64,000 nt of DNA from Methanobacteriota archaeon (GTDB lineage Archaea > Thermoplasmatota > DTKX01 > VGTL01). Positions 33,758 to 43,360 of the stretch are shown piece by piece. Each line of letters begins with the position of its first letter. The first letter of the stretch is position 1. A program made the position numbers and the translations under genes. The stretch is from assembly GCA_016874675.1 (NCBI GenBank), contig VGTL01000001.1:31191-95190 (forward strand), given 5' to 3'. Under the pieces are notes generated by a model, which was not told the DNA's origin, did no database searches, and was given only the letters and a program-made list of their open reading frames with translations.

Positions 33758-35731
33758 TCAATTCGCATCAACCATCATTATCGTCTGTCCGGGCGCCACC
33801 TGGTCGCCCTTCCTGACGCGTATCTCGCGGACGGTGCCGGCGGAGGGCGCCGGGATGTCGTTTTCCATCTTCATCGCCTCGAGGACGGCGAGCACCTGGC
33901 CGGCCGAGACCTTGTCCCCCACCGCGCAGGAGATCTTGAGGATCGTGCCCTGCATGGGGGAGGTCACGGCGCCCCTCTCGGACCGGACCGCCCGGGCCGG
34001 CGGCAATCCCCCGGCCGGCGCCGGCTCCGCCCGGCGCGCCGCCGGCGGTGCCTCGCGCGGGGAAGCGGCCGCGGACGGGCCCGCCGGTGCCGCGGCGGCC
34101 TGGGCCGGGGCGCGGGAGACCGTCACCAGGCCCCCGGCCTTGTGCCCCGGCTGGGGCTCCCGGCCCGACCGGCTGGTGCCGAATGGGAACCAGACCGCCG
34201 GCCGGGGCTCCTCGGCGCCCGGCTCCTCCACCGCGACCTCGAAGAGCTTCTCGCCGACGCGGACCCTGAACTGCCTCTGCGGCTGGGAGGCCCTCGGACG
34301 GACGTCGCCGGCCGGCTGGGCCGGCGCGGCCGCTGCCGAGGGGGGCTGCGCCTGCGACGGCTCCGCCGGTGCGGGGGGCCCGCAGACCAGCTCCTCCTCC
34401 CTGCACTCGCCCCTGAGGAACTTGGGGGCTATCTGGGGGTAGATCGCCAAAAGCAGCAGCTTCTCCTCGTCGTCGCCCAGTCCCAGCTTCCTGCCCTCCT
34501 CGACGACCCCGGGCCACTCCGGCTTGAGCAGGTCGGCCGGACGGGCGGTGATGGGCTCCTCGTCTCCGATGATCTTGCGGCGGACCTCCCCGTCGATGGG
34601 GGCCGGCGTCCGGCCGTAGTAGCCCTTGGCGTACTCCCTGACCTCCTTGGAGACCATCTTGTATCGCTCGCCCGAAAGGACGTTGAACACCGCCTGCGTG
34701 CCGACTATCTGGCTCGTCGGGGTGACGAGGGGAGGGTAGCCGAGGTCCCTGCGCACGAGCGGGGTCTCCTTGAGGACTGCGTCGTATTTGTCCAGGGCGT
34801 TCTGCTGCTTGAGCTGGGAGACGAGGTTCGAGAGCATCCCGCCGGGGATCTGGTAGTAGAGGACGGCGGTGTCCACCCTCTCGGAGATCGGGTCGAGGAG
34901 GGAGCGGTACTTCTCGCGGAGCTTGGCGAAGTACTCCTTTATCTCGAGTAGCAGGGCCATGTCCAGCCCGGTGGACCACTCCGTGCCCTCCAGGGCGGCC
35001 ACCATGGTCTCGGTCGCCGGCTGGGAGGTGCCGCCGCTGATGGGCGACATGGCGGTGTCGAGGACGTCGCAGCCCGCCTGCACGGCCGAAAGGTAGCTCA
35101 CCGGGGCGAGCCCTGCGGTGGAGTGGCTGTGGAGGTCGACGGGCAGCCCGATCTCCTTCTTCGTGGCCGACACAAGTTCGCTCGCGGCCGCCGGGGTTAT
35201 CAGGCCCGCCATGTCCTTTATACAAAGGGAGTCGCAGCCCAGCTCGGCGAGCCGCTTGAAGGCGTCCACAAAGGTCCGGGTGGTGTGGACCGGGCTCACG
35301 GTGTACGAGACCGCGCCCTGGACGTGCTTGCCCTCGCGCTTGGCCACCCGGATGGTCTGCTCCATGTTGCGCACGTCGTTGAGCGCGTCGAAGATGCGGA
35401 AGATGTCCACGCCGTTTCGGGCCGCCCTCACGACGAACTTCTCGGCGACGTCGTCGGAGTAGTGCCTGTAGCCCACCAGGTTCTGGCCCCGCAGGAGCAT
35501 CTGGAGCCTCGTGTTGGGCATCGCCTTGCGCAGGGTGCGCAGGCGCTCCCAGGGGTCCTCGTTGAGGAAGCGCAGGCAGGAGTCGAAGGTGGCGCCGCCC
35601 CAGATTTCGAGCGAGAAGAACCCCACCCGGTCCATCCTCTCGCACACCGGAAGCATGTCACGGGTGCGCAGCCGGGTGGCAAGCAGAGACTGGTGGGCGT
35701 CTCGGAAGGAGGTGTCGGTGAGCTTCACCAT
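33758..35731 (-). CDS. pycB: Pyruvate/oxaloacetate carboxyltransferase B subunit with fused biotin carrier domain
   Basis: This 657-residue protein has a carboxyltransferase TIM barrel (about 1-280; TDTSFRDAHQSLLATRLRT, metal ligands in HSHSTAG), the PYC/OAD conserved domain (about 290-470), and a long Pro/Ala linker. The C-terminal biotinyl domain carries EAMKMEND (biotin on Lys621). It transfers CO2 between carboxybiotin and pyruvate/oxaloacetate. A separate biotin carboxylase subunit (PycA) is needed and is not in this window. Decarboxylation (OadA) is the alternative. The start ATG overlaps the stop of the small upstream gene as TGATG. Confidence 0.93.
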   Translation of the reverse strand: MVKLTDTSFRDAHQSLLATRLRTRDMLPVCERMDRVGFFSLEIWGGATFDSCLRFLNEDPWERLRTLRKAMPNTRLQMLLRGQNLVGYRHYSDDVAEKFVVRAARNGVDIFRIFDALNDVRNMEQTIRVAKREGKHVQGAVSYTVSPVHTTRTFVDAFKRLAELGCDSLCIKDMAGLITPAAASELVSATKKEIGLPVDLHSHSTAGLAPVSYLSAVQAGCDVLDTAMSPISGGTSQPATETMVAALEGTEWSTGLDMALLLEIKEYFAKLREKYRSLLDPISERVDTAVLYYQIPGGMLSNLVSQLKQQNALDKYDAVLKETPLVRRDLGYPPLVTPTSQIVGTQAVFNVLSGERYKMVSKEVREYAKGYYGRTPAPIDGEVRRKIIGDEEPITARPADLLKPEWPGVVEEGRKLGLGDDEEKLLLLAIYPQIAPKFLRGECREEELVCGPPAPAEPSQAQPPSAAAAPAQPAGDVRPRASQPQRQFRVRVGEKLFEVAVEEPGAEEPRPAVWFPFGTSRSGREPQPGHKAGGLVTVSRAPAQAAAAPAGPSAAASPREAPPAARRAEPAPAGGLPPARAVRSERGAVTSPMQGTILKISCAVGDKVSAGQVLAVLEAMKMENDIPAPSAGTVREIRVRKGDQVAPGQTIMMVDAN

Positions 35732-35916
35732 CAAGGTACTCTCCCGGTTGAGTTCGGAGGGAGCGTCCGGGTCGGGCCGGACCCGTCCGCCGGCGGGCCG
35801 GAACTGGGAGCGGCGCCGGGCTTTCCGTTCCCGACGAGGGCGGCTATGGCGGCCGCGGCGGCCGCGACCTCCTCGGCAGTGCATTCTTGGACCGGCGGAA
35901 TCGCAGGCGCGGACAT
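35731..35916 (-). CDS. Small carboxylase-associated subunit (epsilon/OadG-like)
   Basis: This 61-residue protein contains TAEEVAAAAAAIAALVG, an amphipathic Ala-rich helix like that of small epsilon/gamma accessory subunits of biotin-dependent carboxylases. A Pro/Gly-rich tail follows. It is translationally coupled to the B subunit (overlap TGATG). Its leaderless ATG lies about 31 bp after the TATA-like CTATATTAA (35944-35952), so it is the first gene of the transcript. The assignment rests on the helix pattern and position. Confidence 0.65.
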   Translation of the reverse strand: MSAPAIPPVQECTAEEVAAAAAAIAALVGNGKPGAAPSSGPPADGSGPTRTLPPNSTGRVP

Positions 35917-35943
35917 GCTCGGGAAGGATAGAGCCCAGCCCGT

Positions 35944-35952
35944 TAATATAGA
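35944..35952 (-). promoter_or_regulatory. TATA box of the carboxylase operon
   Basis: Read on the minus strand, CTATATTAA lies about 31 bp upstream of the ATG at 35916 and predicts a leaderless first gene. Confidence 0.6.
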
Positions 35953-36009
35953 TTGCCGTTTCGCCGGCGGTCGGGTACGGCACGCGCCAAAATCGCTACC
36001 GGGCGAAAG

Positions 36010-37212
36010 CTATGCCAGCCCGGCCAGCCTGATGACCGCGAACGCGACGAACGACAGGAGGGCCGACATCGGTATCGTCAGTATCCAGGCCCAGATGACC
36101 GAGCGGGCCACCCCCCAGCGAACGGCCGAAAGCCGCCTCGTTGCGCCCACGCCCATGATGGAGGACGAGATCACATGGGTGGTCGACACCGGGATGCCGA
36201 AGACGGCGTTCATGACGAGCACGAGGCCGCCGCCGGTCTCGGCGCAGAAGCCCTGGTAGGGCTGGAGGCTCGTTATCCTGGAGGCCATGGTCTTCACTAT
36301 CCTCCATCCGCCGAAGAAGGTGCCCAGCGAGATGGAGGCGTGGCAGGCGAACACCACCCAGAACGGGACCTCGAACGTTGAGAGGGTGCCGTCGAAGACC
36401 AGCACCATCGTGATGATGCCCATGACCTTCTGGGCGTCGCTCGTCCCGTGCATCACCGAGTAGAAGAACGACGAGACCAGCTGGAGCTTGCGGAACCACC
36501 AGTTCACGACGCGGGCCTTCCTCCTGCGCAGGGCCCGCATCGTGGCCGAGGTTATGAGGAAGGCAAAGCCCAGGCCGATGAGAGGCGAGAAGACCATGAA
36601 GATGACCGTGGTCACCAGGCCGAGCAGGTGCTTTTGGAAGTACCAGCCCGCCGCCGCGCCGGCGATGACCGCCCCGCCGGCGAAGCCGAGCGCCGCCCCC
36701 CTCGCCAGCCTGCGCAGCCCGCCCCGGGCGGAGAGGGCGCCGCCGACGAGCGCGCCGGCCGCCCCGCCGATCGCCGTGTAGAACAGGAAATCCAAAACGT
36801 ACACTGGATCCGGGCCCAGTATCGCGTTGGTGCCCGCCAGCGCCAGGCCGGCCCCGACGAGACCGCCCACGAGCGCGTGGCTGCTAGAGGTGGGGAGCCC
36901 CAGCCACCAGGTTATCAGGTCCCAGCCGATCGCGCCGATGAGCACGGCCATGATGAGCCACACGCCGGTCCAGCCGTCAGTCAGGTTGGTGTCGATTATC
37001 CCCTTGCCTATGGTCTTGGCGATGAGCACCCCGATGACCGTGCCGAAGAGCATGCCGGTGAAGTTCCCCGCGGCCGACATGGTCACGGCCTGCAGCGGGG
37101 TGAGCACCTTGGTGGCCACGATGGTGGCGATGGCGTTGGCGGCGTCGTGGAAGCCGTTGACGAAATCGAACGATAGGGCCAGCGCAACTACGACCATCGT
37201 GAGCCCTTCCAT
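36010..37212 (-). CDS. PiT-family inorganic phosphate transporter
   Basis: This 400-residue protein has about ten membrane helices. It has the duplicated PiT signature: FVNGFHDAANAIAT near residue 17, and the second-half motif VFGIPVSTTHVISSSIMGVG near 335. It imports phosphate as a metal-phosphate or H+ symporter. A GGTGAG motif precedes the ATG at 37212. The DUF47 PhoU-like gene lies 52 bp upstream on the same strand, the usual pairing for PiT systems. Confidence 0.93.
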   Translation of the reverse strand: MEGLTMVVVALALSFDFVNGFHDAANAIATIVATKVLTPLQAVTMSAAGNFTGMLFGTVIGVLIAKTIGKGIIDTNLTDGWTGVWLIMAVLIGAIGWDLITWWLGLPTSSSHALVGGLVGAGLALAGTNAILGPDPVYVLDFLFYTAIGGAAGALVGGALSARGGLRRLARGAALGFAGGAVIAGAAAGWYFQKHLLGLVTTVIFMVFSPLIGLGFAFLITSATMRALRRRKARVVNWWFRKLQLVSSFFYSVMHGTSDAQKVMGIITMVLVFDGTLSTFEVPFWVVFACHASISLGTFFGGWRIVKTMASRITSLQPYQGFCAETGGGLVLVMNAVFGIPVSTTHVISSSIMGVGATRRLSAVRWGVARSVIWAWILTIPMSALLSFVAFAVIRLAGLA

Positions 37213-37264
37213 CTCAGCTCACCTCGCCATGCGAGGGCAGTGCGGCCTTTTGCATGACAAGACC

Positions 37265-37909
37265 TCAGGCGTGCTTCACGACGATGTCACCGATGACGTT
37301 GGCGACGTCCTCGCACATGTCGGTGGCTGCCTCCAGCATGTCGTATATCTCCTTGAGCTTCATGACCGTCACCGGGTCCAGCCTCTTGCCGTTGAAGAGC
37401 CCGCCCAGCGCGTCCAGGTGGACGTCGTCGGCGTCGTTCTCGAGCTGGTGTAGGTGTCGGATGTGCCGGTCCGTCTCCTCGCCGGCGGGGAGGTGGCGGA
37501 TGGTCCGCAGGGCCCTCGTCATGTCCTCGGCACTGTCGCACAGGATGCGGGACAGGCGCCGGATGACCTCGTCTTGGCGCGGGTCGACGCCGTAGATTAC
37601 CATGCGCCGGGTGGCGTCGTTGATGTGGTCGAGCACGTCGTCCATGGCGGATGTGAGGGCGATTATGTCCTCCCGGTCGATGGGGGTGATGAAGGTCTGG
37701 TTGAGGGCGTGGTAGATCTCGTGAACAAGGTTGTCGCCCCGGTGCTCCACCTCCTCGAGCCGTTGCTGGTAGTGGGCCGGCCCCATCCTCTCCCTATCCT
37801 CGACCATCTTGCGCAGTACGGCCGTGCCCTCCTTGACGATCGACATCTGCTTCTCGAGCAGGTCGAAGAACTGTTTCTCCTGCGGGATCAGCCACGCCTT
37901 GAGCCCCAT
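37265..37909 (-). CDS. DUF47 family PhoU-like regulator of PiT transport
   Basis: This 214-residue all-helical PhoU-like protein starts MGLKAWLIPQEKQFFDLLEKQ, the standard DUF47 N-terminus. The internal ATG at 37909 is therefore preferred over 37942. E/D-rich metal-binding helices (EVEHRGDNLVHEIYHAL; ALTSAMDDVLDHIND) are intact. DUF47 proteins modulate partner PiT transporters, and here the pair forms an operon. TATA-like sites lie at 37922-37930 and 37942-37950. Confidence 0.92.
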   Translation of the reverse strand: MGLKAWLIPQEKQFFDLLEKQMSIVKEGTAVLRKMVEDRERMGPAHYQQRLEEVEHRGDNLVHEIYHALNQTFITPIDREDIIALTSAMDDVLDHINDATRRMVIYGVDPRQDEVIRRLSRILCDSAEDMTRALRTIRHLPAGEETDRHIRHLHQLENDADDVHLDALGGLFNGKRLDPVTVMKLKEIYDMLEAATDMCEDVANVIGDIVVKHA

Positions 37910-37919
37910 AGACCGCCGA

Positions 37920-37985
37920 AGGCTAAATAGAGGTCTATTCACTTATAGATGCTCGATTGAGAATATATATTAATATATAGAATAT
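37920..37985. promoter_or_regulatory. AT-rich promoter region of the PhoU-PiT operon
   Basis: This is an AT-rich stretch with several TATA-like sequences (CTATTTAG, TCTATAAGTG and a run of TATATTAATATATAG). It fills the space between the phoU-like start and the rubrerythrin stop codon. No small gene is evident. Confidence 0.5.
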
Positions 37986-38037
37986 AGAAAAGGGGAAAGG
38001 GAACAGGCCGGGAGCCCCGGCCCGTCCCCCTGCCGGC

Positions 38038-38631
38038 TCAGTATCCCTCGCCTGGCACCTCGAAGTAGGCCTGGGGGTGGGCGCAGGCGGGGCAGGTCCT
38101 GGGCGCCTCCCTGCCCTCGTGGATGAAGCCGCAGTTGCGGCAGCGCCACCTGACCTTCGTGTCCCGCTTGAACACGCAGCCCTTCTCGAGGTTGGCAAGC
38201 AGGGCGAGGTAGCGCGCCTCGTGGCCCATCTCGACCTTGGCGATGTTGCGCCAGAGCAGCGCCGCCTCGGGGAAGCCCTCCTTGTCGGCGGCCTCGGCAA
38301 AACCGGGGTAGAGCCTGGTGTGCTCCATGTTCTCGCCGGCCGCGGACGCCTTGAGGTTCTCGGCGGTCGTGCCGATGACCCCGGCCGGGTAGGCGGCGCT
38401 TATCATGACCTCGCCGCCCTGCAGCAGGCCGAAGAAGCGCTTGGCGTGCTCCTTCTCGTTGTCCGCGGTGTCGGCGAATATCGCCGAGATCTGCTCGTAG
38501 CCCTCCTTCCTCGCAACCGACGAGAAATAGGTGTAGCGGTTCCTCGCCTGGGACTCCCCGGCGAAGGAGGCCAGCAGATTGTGCTCCGTCTTGGTACCCT
38601 TCAGGCTCTTCAAACCGGTCCCCCCGGTCAT
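38038..38631 (-). CDS. Rubrerythrin
   Basis: This 197-residue non-heme di-iron peroxidase has a ferritin-like domain (about 1-150; [44 protein letters not shown] supply the Glu/His ligands). A C-terminal rubredoxin-type site ([12 protein letters not shown] and [11 protein letters not shown]) accepts electrons. It reduces hydrogen peroxide in anaerobes. The ATG overlaps the stop of the 52-residue zinc/iron peptide gene as ATGA, so the two are translationally coupled. Confidence 0.95.
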   Translation of the reverse strand: MTGGTGLKSLKGTKTEHNLLASFAGESQARNRYTYFSSVARKEGYEQISAIFADTADNEKEHAKRFFGLLQGGEVMISAAYPAGVIGTTAENLKASAAGENMEHTRLYPGFAEAADKEGFPEAALLWRNIAKVEMGHEARYLALLANLEKGCVFKRDTKVRWRCRNCGFIHEGREAPRTCPACAHPQAYFEVPGEGY

Positions 38632-38786
38632 TTCGGCGCCATCGGCGAGCCGCAGCAGGTCGGGACGCACCCGCACCCGCACTGGTCCTCGACGACGACG
38701 ACCATGCCGCAGTCGTTGCACACTAGCTCGTTGTTCTTCTGCGTCCTCGCAGGCTTCTTCGCTCCCTTCGCCTTCTTGGCTGCCAT
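38628..38786 (-). CDS. Desulforedoxin-like small metal-ribbon protein
   Basis: This 52-residue protein has a Lys/Ala-rich N-terminus ([11 protein letters not shown]), then [19 protein letters not shown] and [10 protein letters not shown]. The CxxCG...CCGxxM arrangement matches desulforedoxin/desulfoferrodoxin N-terminal iron sites, with extra cysteines. GGAGG lies 7 bp before the ATG at 38786. Overlap with rubrerythrin (ATGA) suggests it is an electron donor or partner. Zinc binding is an alternative. Confidence 0.75.
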   Translation of the reverse strand: MAAKKAKGAKKPARTQKNNELVCNDCGMVVVVEDQCGCGCVPTCCGSPMAPK

Positions 38787-38894
38787 GTCCGTACCTCCGA
38801 TGCGTCCCCATCCTCCATTGGATGAGCATCCCGGGCTATCGGGTCGGGTTATTTAAAGATATCAACAATTCTTGCCAGATTCAACCGGGCGGGC

Positions 38895-39638
38895 TCAGGT
38901 GGGCAGGGCGGTGAAGCGGTCCTTCCGGGCGCCGCAAACCGGACACCTCCAGTCCCCCGGAAGTGCCTCGAAAGGCGTCCCGGGCTTTATGCCCGCATCT
39001 GGTATTCCGACGGCCGGGTCGTAGATGTACCCGCAGGCGTTGCACCGGTAGCGCGCCGGCGCCACGAGCGGCGGCACCTCCACCCTTCCTCCCCCGTCCC
39101 CCGCTGCCCCCGGCTTCCTGCCCGCCGCCCCTTCCTTCGCCTGATAGGTGGCCGCCAGCTTCGAGGTGAGGCCTTTTTTAATATCGCGGTAGAAGGCGTA
39201 GCTCATGGGCTCGACGTCGCTAAGGACCTCGGCCTCGGTCACCTTGCCGATGAGAAGCAGGTGGGTGTCCAGGTCCAGGGTGGAGGTCACCTCGGCCTCG
39301 AAGAAGGCGAGGGCGTGGTCGAGCACTATCGGGGCGCCGTTGCGGCCAAGACGGTGGTTGACGCCCTCGAACTTGTCCAGGTCCCGGCCGGACTTGAAGC
39401 CGAACCGGCCCAGGAAGGTCATCGGGGCGTCCTGGTCCAGGACGGAGACGGTGAACACCCCGCTCCTTGCGCACAGCTGGCAGGTGAGGTTCTGCTTGTT
39501 CAGGCTCACCGCTATCTTGGGCGGGGTCGCGGTCACCTGGACGATGGCGTTCACCACCTGCCCGTTGAGCTTGCCCCCGTGGGCGGTGCTCACTATGTAC
39601 ATCCCGCACGGGATCTTGTAGAAGGCGTCCATGTTCAT
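38895..39638 (-). CDS. Flavin reductase-like protein fused to rubredoxin (Hrb-type)
   Basis: This 247-residue fusion has an FMN-binding split-barrel flavin reductase domain (about 1-165; [20 protein letters not shown] and [14 protein letters not shown]). A Pro/Gly linker follows, then rubredoxin (about 198-245; [12 protein letters not shown] and [13 protein letters not shown]). Such high-molecular-weight rubredoxins pass NAD(P)H electrons to oxygen- or NO-reducing flavodiiron proteins or rubrerythrin. ATGs at 39644 and 39632 are close alternatives. 39638 has GAGG at SD distance. The upstream sequence is repeat R7, not coding. Confidence 0.9.
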   Translation of the reverse strand: MNMDAFYKIPCGMYIVSTAHGGKLNGQVVNAIVQVTATPPKIAVSLNKQNLTCQLCARSGVFTVSVLDQDAPMTFLGRFGFKSGRDLDKFEGVNHRLGRNGAPIVLDHALAFFEAEVTSTLDLDTHLLLIGKVTEAEVLSDVEPMSYAFYRDIKKGLTSKLAATYQAKEGAAGRKPGAAGDGGGRVEVPPLVAPARYRCNACGYIYDPAVGIPDAGIKPGTPFEALPGDWRCPVCGARKDRFTALPT

Positions 39639-39654
39639 TCTCATCCCTCGCTGC

Positions 39655-39808
39655 ATTTCCGGGTGCCGGGTGCAGGGTGCCGGGTACGGAGACTGCAGCA
39701 CGCTGCACCCAACACCCGACACCCTGCACCCGGCACCCTGCACCCGGCACCCCGCACCCGGCACCCCGCACCCGGCACCTCACACCCGGCACCCCGCACC
39801 CTGTTCCT
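39655..39808. repeat. Asymmetric inverted repeat element R7
   Basis: A short left arm of GGGTGCCGGGTGCAG units is followed by a longer right arm of CACCCGGCACCCTG/CACCCGGCACCCCG units. The arms use the same 7-8 nt vocabulary but differ in length. It lies between two minus-strand genes of the oxygen-defence block. Confidence 0.85.
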
Positions 39809-39810
39809 AG

Positions 39811-40815
39811 CTAGTCAAGCCTCTTTTCGCCCTTGAGCTTCCGCAGCGGCGCGATGTCCTGCGAGACCTCGACGGTTCCCAGGAACCTGCCGTCGCGCCT
39901 CAAGGCGAAGTAGCGGATGTGGACCAGCCTCTCCCCGACGTTGAGCCAGAACTCGGCGATGTCGCGCTTTTCGGCGCGAAAGTCGTCGAGTATCCTCTGG
40001 ACGGCGGCGTAGCTCTTCTGGGGGTGGCATTTTTGGACCTTCCGGCCCAGAATCGCCTTCGTTCGGGGGAAGATGCGCTCCTTGGAGTTGGAGAAGAAGC
40101 GCACCTCATCATTGGCGTCGACGAAGGTCAGGTCGAAGGGGACCGTGTCCAGCAGGGTCTCCAGCTCCTGCCGGGTGAAGCTCCCGGTCTCGAAGACGAT
40201 GCGGTCGCCCGAGACCTCCAGGGCGGCCGGCCGGCCCGCCTTGCCCTTGGGCCTCTCAGTGCCACGGGCGCCGACCGGGAGGAACACTCCGTACCCGATG
40301 TCGTCGAAACCCTCGGAGATCTCCTCCCACCCGGCGGCCCCGATGGCCTGGAGGGCCATCGGGAAGAGGACGGAGTTCTCCTTGTTGAAGTGCATCGCCA
40401 GCAGGTCCGAGAGCCCGACTGCGCCCTCCAGCATCTCCCGGCGGAATCTTGCCGGGTCCTTCGGGCGTTCCTCCGCCGACAGGGCGTAGAGCCTCTTTTT
40501 GACCTCGCGTATCTGGTTGTGCTCGTTCCACATCTGGGCCGGAGGGCCCTCGATGCCGTGCTTCTCCATGTGCGGGAACAGGACGTTCTCCTCGCGCACA
40601 TAATGGTTCTCGGACTCGCGGAAGTGGTCGAGGAGGTGGCCGATGTTCTCCATTATCTTCTCGGCCGTGCCCCCGCCCCTGGCCTTCTGCAGGTTCTCCG
40701 CGGCGAGCCGCAGCTTCGCCGCAAAATCGAGTATGATGGCGTGCTCCTCCATGAGCGTGTGTATCGGATGACCCTCGGGCGGAAGCCCGATTCCCCCCTT
40801 GCCAGCCCCGGACAT
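39811..40815 (-). CDS. Hemerythrin-like DUF438/PAS protein
   Basis: This 334-residue protein has a hemerythrin-type four-helix domain (about 15-170) with di-iron ligand candidates in HTLMEEHAIIL, ENHYVREENVLFPHME and MHFNKENSVLFPMA. A C-terminal PAS domain (about 215-325) ends with DGRFLGTVEVSQDI. Such proteins sense oxygen, NO or redox state. The ATG at 40815 lies about 45 bp after AATATATAC (40861-40869). It heads the run of minus-strand oxygen-defence genes, and repeat R7 separates it from the flavin reductase. Confidence 0.9.
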   Translation of the reverse strand: MSGAGKGGIGLPPEGHPIHTLMEEHAIILDFAAKLRLAAENLQKARGGGTAEKIMENIGHLLDHFRESENHYVREENVLFPHMEKHGIEGPPAQMWNEHNQIREVKKRLYALSAEERPKDPARFRREMLEGAVGLSDLLAMHFNKENSVLFPMALQAIGAAGWEEISEGFDDIGYGVFLPVGARGTERPKGKAGRPAALEVSGDRIVFETGSFTRQELETLLDTVPFDLTFVDANDEVRFFSNSKERIFPRTKAILGRKVQKCHPQKSYAAVQRILDDFRAEKRDIAEFWLNVGERLVHIRYFALRRDGRFLGTVEVSQDIAPLRKLKGEKRLD

Positions 40816-40896
40816 GATCTTGCCCCCGATTCGCCTTGGCGGTCCGCAAAAGGTGTAGGCGTATATATTATTTGGCCAAAACCAGGGGCGCGCCGG

Positions 40897-41031
40897 TCAT
40901 CGGCCGGCGGCCTTGCGGGTCTTCTCCCGCAGCCGCGCTTCCACCGCGCCCGACTGAAGCTCGCGCAGAGCGTCAGAGGCGATCCACCGGCCGCTCCTGG
41001 TGCCCGAGGCCGCGATCCTCCGGGCCCAGCT
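40897..41031 (-). pseudogene. Possible 3' remnant of a small basic protein gene, cut by repeat R8
   Basis: A minus-strand frame ending at TCA 40897-40899 reads like a genuine C-terminus: SGTRSGRWIASDALREL, then EARLREKTRKAAGR. It has no start codon. Upstream it runs straight into the low-complexity R8 block. The helix and the GR end recall histone-fold or small DNA-binding proteins, but no family can be assigned. It could instead be chance. Confidence 0.35.
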
Positions 41032-41075
41032 GCCCGCTGCCCCCCTGCTGCCCGCTGCCCGCTGCCCGCCGCCCC
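41029..41075. repeat. One-armed C-rich repeat element R8
   Basis: GCTGCCC units on the plus strand run without a matching purine arm. It abuts the stop codon of ribH on one side and the putative gene remnant on the other. Confidence 0.75.
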
Positions 41076-41489
41076 TTATTTCCGCGCTCCCTGCTGCGCC
41101 TTGTACATCTTGAAGACCGCCTCGACCGCGGACTTCGCCTTCTCTATGCGGTCCTGGGCCTGGAGGCGGGTCATGCCCGGGCCGGATATTCCCAGCGCCA
41201 CGGGCTTGTCGTACTCCACGGCGAGGTCGGTTATCTTGCGGCTGGTCTGCTGGATCACTATCTGGTCGTGCTCGGTCTCGCCCTCGATGACCGCGCCCAG
41301 CGTGACCACGCCGTCGATGTCCTTTCGCCTTACGAGCTCCTTGATCGCCAGGGGCATGTCGAACACCCCGGGCACGAAGACCTCCTTGGAGACCTCGAGC
41401 CCGAGGAAGCGCGCGTGCTGGCGCGCCTGCTCCAGCATCATCTGCGTTATGTCGAAGTTGAACTCAGACACGACTATCCCTATCTTCAT
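41076..41489 (-). CDS. ribH: 6,7-dimethyl-8-ribityllumazine synthase
   Basis: This 137-residue protein condenses the ribitylaminouracil with dihydroxybutanone phosphate, the penultimate step of riboflavin synthesis. Motifs are [42 protein letters not shown] (active His) and [16 protein letters not shown]. The ATG at 41489 follows GGGAGGTGG, so the longer upstream reading is rejected. It is the last gene of ribB-ribL-ribC-ribH, separated from ribC by repeat R9. Confidence 0.96.
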   Translation of the reverse strand: MKIGIVVSEFNFDITQMMLEQARQHARFLGLEVSKEVFVPGVFDMPLAIKELVRRKDIDGVVTLGAVIEGETEHDQIVIQQTSRKITDLAVEYDKPVALGISGPGMTRLQAQDRIEKAKSAVEAVFKMYKAQQGARK

Positions 41490-41570
41490 GGTCTTCCACC
41501 TCCCTTTACATTTCATCCGATTCGGAAACCCCGGACTCAAGCATGGGGCATCCAGCCTTCAATACTTGCA

Positions 41571-41662
41571 TCCTCGCTCCCTTGCTCCCTTGCTCCCTTG
41601 CTCCCTTGCTCCCTTGCTCCCTTGCTCCCTTGCTCCCTTTCGTCCCCGCACCCCGCACCCTG
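41571..41662. repeat. One-armed tandem octamer element R9
   Basis: About eight near-perfect copies of GCTCCCTT are followed by CCCGCACCCCGCACCC. No purine arm is present. It lies inside the riboflavin operon between ribC and ribH. A degenerate IS605-like hairpin (CCCCGGACTC...GGGG, about 41530-41549) flanks it. Confidence 0.85.
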
Positions 41663-41668
41663 TGTTCT

Positions 41669-42591
<923 letters not shown>

Positions 42592-42646
42592 GGGGCGTCG
42601 GGCGGCGGGCCGCTTCCGGTCCTCCGCCGGGGCGCCTCCCTTTCCC

Positions 42647-43360
42647 CTACTTGCCGTTCTGGACCACCCCCGCGCTGCCCCTCTTGCGGCCCGGGACCGG
42701 TCCCGTTCCCGTCCGGCTCTCCCAAAACGCCCTCACCTGGGAGCCCTCGAGGAAGACCAGCCCGGCCTCCCGGGCGTACCGGGAGGCCTGGGCCTTGGGG
42801 AGCGCCCGGCCGTCGTCGCCCATCATCTCGCAGATCGTGGCGGTTGGCACGAGGCCGGCGAACGACACCAGGGCGGTCGCCATCTCCGTGTGGCCGTTGC
42901 GGGTGGAGAGCAATCCCTCGGCGGCGTTGAGGAGCTGGACGTGGCCCGGCGCCCGGAAGAGCTTGCCGAAGGTCCGGCGCACCTCCTCGTCGGGCCCGCG
43001 GTACTCCAGGGCCTCCCGGACCATCCCGGCGAAGTGGGAGATAGTCAGGGCCCGGTCGCGGTCGGTGACGCCGGTGAACGTCTTGCGGTGGTTGATGGTT
43101 ATCGCGAAGGCCGACTTGGCGTCGTAGGGAATGTCGTCGGGGACCAGCTCGCCCAGAAGGGGGTGCCTTTGGCGCGCCTCGGAGAAAAGGTCGGCCAGGA
43201 ACGGGATGCCGAGCCTCTGCCAGGCGCGGGAGGGGACGGTCGTGCATATCAGCCCGCCGCCGTCGCGCCTCATCCGGCGGACCGAATCGTGCGTCACGTG
43301 CTGCGAGGCCGCCACCAGGTCGGTCTCGCGCTCCCGGCTGTCCGAGTCGTAGAGCAGCAC
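42647..43360 (-). CDS. ribB: 3,4-dihydroxy-2-butanone 4-phosphate synthase RibB
   Basis: RibB makes the four-carbon precursor of riboflavin from ribulose 5-phosphate. Motifs are LLYDSDSRERETDLVAAS, MRRDGGGLICTTV, SAFAITINHRKTFTGVTDRDRA and RAPGHVQLLNAAEGLL, then RNGHTEMATALV. They correspond to the Methanocaldococcus MJ0055 type. GTG 43360 is the first canonical start, but conserved coding (AERALDSLAGGDF) continues upstream with no ATG, GTG or TTG. The true start is therefore non-canonical or hidden by an error. It is the first gene of the rib operon. The C-terminal 20 residues are low-complexity. Confidence 0.93.
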   Translation of the reverse strand: MLLYDSDSRERETDLVAASQHVTHDSVRRMRRDGGGLICTTVPSRAWQRLGIPFLADLFSEARQRHPLLGELVPDDIPYDAKSAFAITINHRKTFTGVTDRDRALTISHFAGMVREALEYRGPDEEVRRTFGKLFRAPGHVQLLNAAEGLLSTRNGHTEMATALVSFAGLVPTATICEMMGDDGRALPKAQASRYAREAGLVFLEGSQVRAFWESRTGTGPVPGRKRGSAGVVQNGK

